NCBI GenBank assembly: GCA_051648485.1
Contig: JBOFFH010000071.1
Span: forward strand, 1-21,408
Length of the DNA: 21,408 nt
Reading direction: 5' to 3'
From: JAGNZR01 sp051648485
Lineage (GTDB): Bacteria; Fusobacteriota; Fusobacteriia; Fusobacteriales; Fusobacteriaceae
In this document: one piece after another, positions 15,512 to 21,408 of the stretch
Layout: each line of letters starts with the position of its first letter
Numbering within the stretch: position 1 is the stretch's first letter
Made by a program: the position numbers and the translations under genes
The notes under the pieces: generated by a model
Seen by the model: only the letters and a program-made list of their open reading frames with translations
Told to the model about the DNA's origin: nothing
Database searches by the model: none

Positions 15512-17548
15512 CTACTTTAACTTTCTTTTAACTTCTTGAATGTCAAAGGCTTCTACGATATCTCCCTCTTTAATGTTCTCGTATCCTGTAACATTAAGTC
15601 CACATTCTTGTCCAGCTACAACCTCTTTAGCATCGTCCTTGAATCTTTTTAGTGTTGAAAGTTTCCCTTCATACATAACAACTCCGTCTCTGATTATTCT
15701 AATACTTGAATCATTTTTAACTTTACCGTCTACCACAACACATCCTGCAACGTTTCCAACATTAGAAACTTTGAACACTTTTTTGATCTCTATTCTTCCT
15801 AAGTAAATCTCTTTGAACTCTGGATCTAACATACCAGTTAGAGCTTTTTCAATATCTTCTACAATATGATAGATGATATTTGAAGTTCTGATTTCTACTC
15901 CAGCTTTATCTGCTTCTTTCATAGCTTTTGTAGTAGGTCTTACATGGAATCCTAAGATGATAGCTTTAGAAACTTCAGCAAGTTTAACATCACTTTCTGT
16001 AATAGCTCCAGATGCACATTGAATTATGTTTACTGCAACTTCATCTGTATTCAGTTTCATAAGTGTATCTCTAAGTGCATCTGCTGAACCACGAGAATCT
16101 GCTCTTAAGATTAAGTTAAGTTCTTTTATCTTTTGATTTTCAAACTCTTGAGATAAAGACTCAAGTGTAAGAGTTCTTCTAGACAATTCTGCCAATCTAC
16201 GCTCTTTAGCTACTTGATCCACTATTCTTCTAGCATGTTGCTCATTTTGAATAACGTACATTACATCTCCAGCACTTGGAACACCTGTAAATCCAATGAT
16301 TTCTGCTGGTTGAGACACAGTTACAGATTCTACTCTGTCTGCTTTATCATTGATAAGAGCTCTTACTTTTCCATAAGATTCTCCAGCAACAATAACATCT
16401 CCTACACGTAACTTTCCTTCTTGAATAAGTAAGTCAGCTATTGGTCCAACTTTTGGATCTAGTCTAGATTCTAAAACTACTCCTTTAGCACGCTTGTTGT
16501 AGTTAGCTTTTAAATCTAAAATTTCTGCTGTTAACAGAATTGTTTCTAATAAAGTATCTAAGTTAAGTCTCATTTTAGCCGAAACTTCAACAAACTCAAC
16601 ATCTCCACCCCATTCAACTGAAACTAATCCATGCTCCATAAGCTCTTGCTTTACTCTTAAAGTATTTGCTCCTTCTTTATCTATCTTGTTTACAGCTATT
16701 ATAATTGGTACATTGGCTGCCTTAGCATGAGAAATAGCCTCTATTGTTTGTGGCATTACTCCGTCATCTGCTGCTACAACTAATATAGCTATATCTGTAA
16801 CTTTTGCTCCACGAGCTCTCATATCAGTGAAGGCCTCATGTCCTGGAGTATCTACGAAAGTTATTGGCTTTCCATCTTTTATTATCTGGTAAGCTCCTAT
16901 CTTTTGTGTGATTCCTCCATGCTCTCCACCAGCTACATTAGCTTCTCTCAAAGCATCTAGTAATGATGTTTTTCCATGGTCAACGTGTCCCATTATTGTT
17001 ATAACTGCAGCACGCTCTTGTAAATCTGAAGCTTTATCTTCGATATCTAGTGAGAACTTCTCTCCAAACTCTAAAACTACTTCTTCTTCTCTTTCAACTA
17101 TTGCATCATATTCTGTTGCAATCTCTTCAGCTAACTCAAAAGAAAGTTGACTGTTTATAGTCAGCATATGTCCTTTTAAGAAAAGCTTTTTGATCAGTTC
17201 AGCACTGTTAAGTTTTAAAAGTTTAGCAAGGTCTCCAAGAGAGATACTATCTTTTAATTTTACAATTTTGATTCCATCTTCTTCTGTAACAGTATCTATA
17301 TGTTGCTCTACTAGCTTAACAGAGAAATCTGTTCTACGACCTTTTTTCTTTTTGTTTCCTTTTTTTGCATCTTTAGCTTCTGGAGTTGCTGTGGCACCGT
17401 CTGTTTTCTTTTTCTTTTTAGCTTTAACAGTAGGCGAAAACTTTTCAGCTTCAGCTTCAAATTTAGTTTCTTCTAAATATTCAGTTTCTAAAAACTCTTT
17501 GTTATCTTTATCATATTCTTTTGTTAATTCATTTGCTTTTATTTTCAT
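15512..17548 (-). CDS. infB: Translation initiation factor IF-2
   Basis: This GTPase places initiator tRNA on the 30S subunit. It has 678 residues. The N-terminal ~75 residues are highly charged and Lys-rich (KKKKK and KKGNKKKKGRR runs) and probably disordered. An IF2-N domain follows (about 98-150). The GTPase domain has GHVDHGKT (187-194), GGITQKIGAY, DTPGH (233-237), NKID (287-290) and a SAK motif. Domains II, III and IV complete the protein (for example LRADSRGSADAL in the region after 450). The N-terminus is shorter than in enteric IF-2 but usual for low-GC bacteria. The ATG has GGAGGT 9 nt upstream. It is 21 nt behind the YlxR–L7Ae gene. Confidence 0.97.
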   Translation of the reverse strand: MKIKANELTKEYDKDNKEFLETEYLEETKFEAEAEKFSPTVKAKKKKKTDGATATPEAKDAKKGNKKKKGRRTDFSVKLVEQHIDTVTEEDGIKIVKLKDSISLGDLAKLLKLNSAELIKKLFLKGHMLTINSQLSFELAEEIATEYDAIVEREEEVVLEFGEKFSLDIEDKASDLQERAAVITIMGHVDHGKTSLLDALREANVAGGEHGGITQKIGAYQIIKDGKPITFVDTPGHEAFTDMRARGAKVTDIAILVVAADDGVMPQTIEAISHAKAANVPIIIAVNKIDKEGANTLRVKQELMEHGLVSVEWGGDVEFVEVSAKMRLNLDTLLETILLTAEILDLKANYNKRAKGVVLESRLDPKVGPIADLLIQEGKLRVGDVIVAGESYGKVRALINDKADRVESVTVSQPAEIIGFTGVPSAGDVMYVIQNEQHARRIVDQVAKERRLAELSRRTLTLESLSQEFENQKIKELNLILRADSRGSADALRDTLMKLNTDEVAVNIIQCASGAITESDVKLAEVSKAIILGFHVRPTTKAMKEADKAGVEIRTSNIIYHIVEDIEKALTGMLDPEFKEIYLGRIEIKKVFKVSNVGNVAGCVVVDGKVKNDSSIRIIRDGVVMYEGKLSTLKRFKDDAKEVVAGQECGLNVTGYENIKEGDIVEAFDIQEVKRKLK

Positions 17549-17569
17549 ATAATTAATACCTCCATAAAC

Positions 17570-18094
17570 TTAGTTTATGAGTCCTCGAGCTGTTCTTTTA
17601 TTTTTAACAGCAATAACAGTTATCTCATCCTTGTTGAATATTTCACCAAGTTGATTTTTAGTTCCATGAAAAATATAAGGAATCTCTTTTTCTTTACATT
17701 TTTCAATTATTTTTCTGCTATTTTTTTCGCTGATATCCTCTGCCATCACAATGAAATGAATCTTTTCTATTTCATCAAAAACCATATTTATACCAAAGGT
17801 TAACGCCTGTGAGTTCCTCATTGCTTTTAATATATTTATATAATCTTTCTTTTCACTTTTCAAAAGATTAGCCATTTTTAATAGTTCTTCCATACTTATA
17901 TTTATTTTTTTATGCTTAGAAAGCCTTTGAACGCATTCTTTTGTTTTACAAACATAAGTACCTCTGCTTTGTTCCAATTGTTTTTCATCAAAAACATAAG
18001 CATCATTCTTTTCTACAATTCTGAAAAGATCTTTTTTATCTTTTTTTTCTCTACACATTGTACAAGTTCTTTCTGGAGACACGTCGTTACTCAC
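17570..18094 (-). CDS. YlxR (DUF448) domain fused to an L7Ae-like RNA-binding domain
   Basis: This 174-residue protein joins two small nucleic-acid-binding modules that are separate genes (ylxR and ylxQ) in Bacillus. Residues 6-75 match YlxR: PERTCTMCREKKDKKDLFRIV, then SRGTYVCKTKECV, with Cys11, Cys14, Cys49 and Cys54. Residues about 83-172 match the L7Ae/L30e fold: ALTFGINMVFDEIE, then VMAEDISEKNSRKI, then ending LGEIFNKDEITVIAVKN. Known work on YlxR relatives points to RNA-related roles, including RNase P binding; the L7Ae fold binds kink-turn RNA. It starts at GTG and overlaps the end of nusA by 8 nt, with a GAGG site 8-9 nt upstream, so it is likely translationally coupled to nusA. The role of the fused form is inferred. 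Confidence 0.92.
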   Translation of the reverse strand: MSNDVSPERTCTMCREKKDKKDLFRIVEKNDAYVFDEKQLEQSRGTYVCKTKECVQRLSKHKKINISMEELLKMANLLKSEKKDYINILKAMRNSQALTFGINMVFDEIEKIHFIVMAEDISEKNSRKIIEKCKEKEIPYIFHGTKNQLGEIFNKDEITVIAVKNKRTARGLIN

Positions 18095-19148
18095 CTTCGT
18101 TTACCTCTGTAACTTTTATGTCCACTCTCATACCTGTAAGTTTTGCTGCTAGTCTTGCATTTTGTCCATTTTTACCAATTGCAAGTGACAATTGAGAAGG
18201 TTCAACTACTACTCTTGCTGTCATTCCATTGTCTAAAATTTCTACAGATGTAACTTGAGCTGGACTAAGTGCTGCAGAAACAAATTCTTCTATTGACTCT
18301 TTCCAAATTACGATATCAATTTTTTCTCCATTCAATTCATTAACTATGTTTCTTATTCTTTGACCTTTTTGTCCGATACAAGCTCCGACAGTATCTATAT
18401 TTTCATCTTTAGATGAAACAGCTACTTTAGCTCTAGAACCAGCTTCACGAGCCAAGGCTTTTATTTCGATCATTCCTGACGTTATTTCTGGAATCTCTAT
18501 TTCAAAAAGTTTTCTCAATAATCCATCATTTTTTCTAGATATTAAAACTTTAGGAAACTTGTTTGTTTTTTCAACTTCAGCTATATAAACTTTTAATCTC
18601 TCTCCCACTCTGTATATATCTGATGTTGATTGCTCACTTGTTGGAAGCGATGCTTCTAACCCATCAAATTCTAAATGGATACTACGTTTTTCATCTATTC
18701 TACGAATGTAACCATTTATAACATCGTGCTCTTTAACTTTGAATTTGTCATAAACATTTTCTCTTTCAGCTTCACGAACTTTTTGAATAACAATTTGCTT
18801 TCCGTTTTGAATAGCATTTCTTTTAAACTCTTCACACTTTACTTCTATTTTAATAATATCGCCTATTTTGATACGTTTTTTAATTTCATAAGCATCTGTC
18901 AAAGAAATTTCTAATGCAGCATCATAAAGATCTTCATCTGCTACTATAGTTTTAATTTCAAAGATTTTAACATCTCCAGATTCTCTGTTGATCTCAACCT
19001 CTACGTTTTCTTCTTCTCCAAAATTCTTTTTATAAGCAGCTAAAAGAGCTTGCTCTACAGCTATAAGTAAATTTTCTTTACTTATCCCCTTTTCTTTTTC
19101 TAATTCAGCCAATGCTTCTAAGAAAATTTTTGCGTCTTTACTTTTCAA
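18087..19148 (-). CDS. nusA: Transcription termination/antitermination factor NusA
   Basis: This factor binds RNA polymerase and modulates pausing, termination and antitermination. It has 353 residues from the chosen start. It carries an N-terminal polymerase-binding domain (about 1-120), an S1 domain (about 125-195, around VINGYIRRIDEKRSIHLEF) and two KH domains. The first KH is marked by ACIGQKGQRI, the second by LAIGKNGQNARLAAKLTG. It lacks the C-terminal acidic repeats of enterobacterial NusA, as do most low-GC forms. The TTG at 19148 was chosen because AGGAGG lies 9 nt upstream and the protein then starts MKSKDAKIFLEAL. The TTG at 19157 directly abuts that AGGAGG and cannot use it. The gene follows rimP by 34 nt and overlaps the YlxR–L7Ae start. 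Confidence 0.95.
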   Translation of the reverse strand: MKSKDAKIFLEALAELEKEKGISKENLLIAVEQALLAAYKKNFGEEENVEVEINRESGDVKIFEIKTIVADEDLYDAALEISLTDAYEIKKRIKIGDIIKIEVKCEEFKRNAIQNGKQIVIQKVREAERENVYDKFKVKEHDVINGYIRRIDEKRSIHLEFDGLEASLPTSEQSTSDIYRVGERLKVYIAEVEKTNKFPKVLISRKNDGLLRKLFEIEIPEITSGMIEIKALAREAGSRAKVAVSSKDENIDTVGACIGQKGQRIRNIVNELNGEKIDIVIWKESIEEFVSAALSPAQVTSVEILDNGMTARVVVEPSQLSLAIGKNGQNARLAAKLTGMRVDIKVTEVNEGE

Positions 19149-19182
19149 AAAACTCAACCTCCTATATTAACTCAATTTTTAA

Positions 19183-19662
19183 TTAACCTAAGTCGCTAAA
19201 ATTAAATATTATGTTAGCTTTTCTTATCTCTTTTAAAGGAATTTCTAATTCCTTTTCATTCGTTTCTAAGATGATATTATCATCTTTCACTGCTTTTAAA
19301 ACTCCATCAAAGTTCTTTTTATCCTCTAATTTATGCTTTAAAGACACTCTTATATTTTCGCCTGTAAAACGGATAAAGTCCTCTATTTTTTTTAAAGGTC
19401 TTTCTACTCCTGGAGAAGATACTTCTAAAAAGAACTTTTCTTCAATTAGCTTGTCCACATCTTCGTCTATTTTGTTACTTAAAGTTGCACAATCACCTAG
19501 AGAGATTTCACCATTTTCTCTTTCAATAAAAATTCTTAAATACCAGTAACCTCCATCTTGCATATATTCAATATCTACAAGTTCTAGGGCCATATCTTTT
19601 AAAATTGGCGTTACAAGTTTCTCTACTTTTTCAACTACATTTACTGAGCTATAATTACTCAT
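19183..19662 (-). CDS. rimP: Ribosome maturation factor RimP
   Basis: This 159-residue protein is needed for 30S subunit assembly. Features include the N-terminal LELVDIEYMQDGGYWYLRIFIE and DCATLSNKIDEDVD segments and the signature FLEVSSPGVERPL (78-90). The small C-terminal SH3-like barrel follows (about 95-157: FTGENIRVSLK … FDGVLKAV … EIPLKEIRKA). A GAGGTGAGG site precedes the ATG. It is the first gene of the large minus-strand cluster, and rimP-nusA-infB order is conserved widely in bacteria. Confidence 0.96.
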   Translation of the reverse strand: MSNYSSVNVVEKVEKLVTPILKDMALELVDIEYMQDGGYWYLRIFIERENGEISLGDCATLSNKIDEDVDKLIEEKFFLEVSSPGVERPLKKIEDFIRFTGENIRVSLKHKLEDKKNFDGVLKAVKDDNIILETNEKELEIPLKEIRKANIIFNFSDLG

Positions 19663-19702
19663 TTCCTCACCTCGCTTAAAATATTAGGCAGACTATGAAA
19701 GA

Positions 19703-19727
19703 AAGAGTGGATTCCTCATCCACTCTT
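19703..19727 (-). promoter_or_regulatory. Hairpin in the rimP leader RNA
   Basis: A perfect 9-bp stem (19703-19711 with 19719-19727) encloses a 7-nt loop that reads UGAGGAA in the minus-strand RNA. It lies between the promoter and rimP, about 40 nt before the start codon. The loop repeats the UGAGGA part of the rimP ribosome binding site, and the stem is followed by a pyrimidine stretch (UCUUUC). It could be a regulatory or stabilising element; the role is inferred. Confidence 0.5.
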
Positions 19728-19753
19728 CTCTAAATTTACATATTTTTCAATTA

Positions 19754-19782
19754 ATTATATCACAGTTAACTACAAAAATCAA
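19754..19782 (-). promoter_or_regulatory. Extended -10 promoter for the rimP-to-valS cluster
   Basis: The minus strand has TTGATT (19777-19782), a 17-bp spacer and TATAAT (19754-19759), preceded by TG one base upstream (TGATATAAT). Transcription should start near 19747, giving a leader of about 85 nt. This is the only strong promoter I find upstream of the whole cluster. Confidence 0.85.
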
Positions 19783-19815
19783 ATTAATAACCTCAGTTAA
19801 GATTTAATTTTCCAA

Positions 19816-19832
19816 ATCAATTTGCAATTGAT
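19816..19832 (+). repeat. Inverted repeat over the -35 box of the LD-carboxypeptidase promoter
   Basis: ATCAAT and ATTGAT arms flank TTGCA; the -35 hexamer TTGCAA (19822-19827) lies in its centre. The position suits an operator, but the arms are only 6 bp and the region is AT-rich, so chance is possible. Confidence 0.4.
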
Positions 19833-19850
19833 CTTTATTCGGGGTAAAAT
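19822..19850 (+). promoter_or_regulatory. Promoter for the LD-carboxypeptidase/M20 amidohydrolase unit
   Basis: A TTGCAA -35 box (19822-19827) and a TAAAAT -10 box (19845-19850) are 17 bp apart. The expected start is about 26 nt before the GTG start codon. It is divergent from the rimP promoter, with the -35 boxes about 40 bp apart. Confidence 0.65.
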
Positions 19851-19882
19851 TAAATAAATTTAAATTTAAGGAGTGTGAGATC

Positions 19883-20800
19883 GTGCTTATTCAATCTTTA
19901 AAAATAGGGGATACGTTAGGAATAATTGCTCCTTCTGGCTGTACAGATTTTCAAAATATTTTATGGGCAGCGGAAAAATTAAAAAACTTAGGTTTTAAGC
20001 TAAAGTTTGGAGAAAGTTGCCATAGTGCTTGGTTTAAATTTGCAGGCACTGACACTATTCGTGCAAATGATATCAATCGTTTTTTTGAAGATAAAGAGGT
20101 GAATGGAATTTTATGTTTAAGAGGTGGGTATGGAGCTATTAGAATTTTAGATTTAATAGATTACACAATTATAAAAAACAATCCGAAAATTTTTGTTGGT
20201 TTTAGTGATATTACAAATCTTCATGCAGCTTTCAATAGAAAAGCAGGACTCATAACTTTTCATGGACCAATGCTTACAAGTAATTTTGGTTCAAGTTTCA
20301 ACGAAGTTTCTTTTCAAAATTTTTTAGAAGTTTTAACATGTGATTCTGGAGAAACTCTTCTTAAAAATCCTGAACCTTTAAAAACTCTTTTTTCTGGAAA
20401 AGCTCAAGGAAAAATTATCGGTGGAAATTTAATCACTTTGGGTGCTATTTTAGGAAGTGAATATGATTATGATTACACTGATGCTATTCTTTTTATAGAA
20501 GAAATTGGTGAAACTAGTTACAAAATAGATAGAGTTTTAGGACAAATGAAACTTTTAGGTGTGCTTTCTAAACTGAAAGGAGTTATTTTGGGGGACTTTA
20601 ACAACTGTGAAAAAGATTCTGAAAAAGATATGGATATTTTAGGAACTTTTGCTGATTATTTTAGACCTTTAAATATTCCTGTTATATACAACTACAAATC
20701 TGGACATTGTGAACCCATGATGACATTACCCCTAGGTGCTATGGGAGAAATTGATACCGAATCGAACACTGTCAGAATTCTTGAAAAATACAAAATTTAA
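19883..20800 (+). CDS. LD-carboxypeptidase family protein (peptidase S66)
   Basis: This 305-residue cytoplasmic-type protein (no signal peptide) has the S66 fold, whose members cleave an L,D bond in murein tetrapeptides during recycling or hydrolyse microcin C7-like peptides. It shows IIAPSG (14-19), CLRGGYGAIRILD (78-90) and GFSDIT with the likely nucleophile Ser108. FHGPM (126-130), FIEEIGE with the likely catalytic Glu (206 or 207) and SGHCEPMMTLPLG with the likely His275 follow. Order and length fit the family. GTG start with AAGGAG 9 nt upstream. A second hydrolase gene follows after 12 nt, so the two are probably co-transcribed. The sequence does not separate a murein-recycling LdcA role from a MccF-like role. 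Confidence 0.9.
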   Translation: MLIQSLKIGDTLGIIAPSGCTDFQNILWAAEKLKNLGFKLKFGESCHSAWFKFAGTDTIRANDINRFFEDKEVNGILCLRGGYGAIRILDLIDYTIIKNNPKIFVGFSDITNLHAAFNRKAGLITFHGPMLTSNFGSSFNEVSFQNFLEVLTCDSGETLLKNPEPLKTLFSGKAQGKIIGGNLITLGAILGSEYDYDYTDAILFIEEIGETSYKIDRVLGQMKLLGVLSKLKGVILGDFNNCEKDSEKDMDILGTFADYFRPLNIPVIYNYKSGHCEPMMTLPLGAMGEIDTESNTVRILEKYKI

Positions 20801-20812
20801 AGGAGAATCTCT

Positions 20813-21408
20813 ATGAATAATTTACTTGAACAAGTTAAAGATATAGAAAATTGGTTAATCGAGGTGAGAAGAGATTTTCATCAATTTCCAGAGCTTGGAG
20901 AAAATGAATTTAGAACTATGGATAAAATTGTGGATTATTTAGAAGAGATGGGCATCAGTTACAAAAAAAATATTTTCAAAACTGGTGTTATTGCCGATAT
21001 TCAGGGAATTGACCCCAGCATCACTATTGCTTTTCGTGGTGACATGGACGCTTTGCCTATTTTAGATTTAAAACAAACTGATTACGCTTCTAAAAACAAA
21101 GGGGTTTGCCACGCTTGCGGTCACGACACTCATATGACTATGAATCTTGGAATAGCCAGATATTTTTTCCATAAAAAAATAGTTCCACCTTGTAACATTA
21201 GACTTATTTTTCAACCAGCTGAAGAAACAGTCGGAGGTGCTAAACCTATGATAGAAGCTGGAGCTTTAGAAGGTGTCGATTTTATTTATGGTATTCATAT
21301 CAGTGAAGAAATTCATGCTGGGCAAATAATGATAAAATACGGTTCTATGAACGCTTCTTCAGATACTTTAATTATAAAAGTTAAGGGTAAAAGTTGTCAC
21401 GGAGCTTA
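20813..21408 (+). CDS. M20-family amidohydrolase / aminoacylase, partial (C-terminus outside window)
   Basis: The frame is open from the ATG at 20813 through the window edge (198 full codons). Metallohydrolase motifs are VRRDFHQFPELGENEFRT (18-35), AFRGDMDALP (73-82), CHACGHDTHM with Cys102 and His104 (99-108), FQPAEETVGGA (133-143) and GIHI with His162. These fit the M20D group (N-acyl amino acid amidohydrolase, hippurate hydrolase, diaminopimelate deacetylase-like), which removes acyl groups from amino acids using two metal ions. An AGGAG site lies 7 nt before the ATG. It follows the S66 gene by 12 nt. The window ends inside the dimerisation-domain region (KGKSCHGA), so substrate class cannot be narrowed. 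Confidence 0.93.
   Translation, partial: MNNLLEQVKDIENWLIEVRRDFHQFPELGENEFRTMDKIVDYLEEMGISYKKNIFKTGVIADIQGIDPSITIAFRGDMDALPILDLKQTDYASKNKGVCHACGHDTHMTMNLGIARYFFHKKIVPPCNIRLIFQPAEETVGGAKPMIEAGALEGVDFIYGIHISEEIHAGQIMIKYGSMNASSDTLIIKVKGKSCHGA

Noticed and set aside
17190..17552. A 120-codon plus-strand frame antisense to the infB N-terminus
   Set aside because: The poly-Phe/Ser composition is the antisense of the Lys/Glu-rich IF-2 N-terminus; no start signal.
1..21408. Mobile elements, prophage genes and CRISPR arrays
   Set aside because: No transposase or integrase motifs, no regularly spaced repeats and no terminal inverted repeats were seen. The tRNA pair has no flanking integrase or duplicated 3' end.

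Overview
The window is a low-GC bacterial chromosome segment, densely coded and without phage, transposon or CRISPR signatures. The AT-rich codon use, TTG/GTG starts, a YlxR–L7Ae fusion between nusA and infB, and the protein sequences suggest a member of the Fusobacteriota (Fusobacteriaceae-like; genus not assigned). The organism call is inference from recall, not from a search.

Region 1 (1-2062) is a small sugar-related locus. A LacI-family regulator (minus strand, its 3' end lies outside the window) is divergent from a galactose mutarotase (galM). Both have near-consensus promoters, and galM ends in a 40-bp perfectly symmetric terminator. Region 2 (2097-2330) holds a tRNA-Lys/tRNA-Glu pair on the minus strand, with a fully consensus promoter and its own terminator. 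Region 3 (2360-4398) holds a RluA-family pseudouridine synthase (minus). Divergent from it are a small STAS-like protein and a lipoprotein made of four 24-residue MORN-type repeats (plus).

Region 4 (4397-19782, minus strand) is a tightly packed 12-gene cluster. In order of transcription it is rimP, nusA, a ylxR–L7Ae fusion, infB, rbfA, recJ, tig, clpP, clpX, lon, ysxC and valS. It joins ribosome maturation, transcription elongation and translation initiation to DNA repair, nascent-chain folding, ATP-dependent proteolysis, ribosome assembly and valine charging. An extended -10 promoter with a hairpin leader precedes rimP, and a shared convergent terminator follows valS. Only two gaps exceed 40 bp (recJ-tig and tig-clpP), and each holds a hairpin lacking a good U-tract.

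Region 5 (19816-21408, plus strand) has its own promoter, overlapped by a short inverted repeat. It drives an LD-carboxypeptidase (S66) and an M20-family amidohydrolase that runs off the right edge, a pair that fits peptide or murein-peptide turnover.

Overall this is mostly ordinary core genome. I do not see a convincing new defence, mobile or signalling system. The least explained parts are the STAS-like/MORN-lipoprotein pair and the regulatory RNA structures inside the large cluster. Several starts were moved from the longest possible reading frame on ribosome-binding-site or promoter evidence (rluA-type gene, STAS-like gene, valS, ysxC, nusA).
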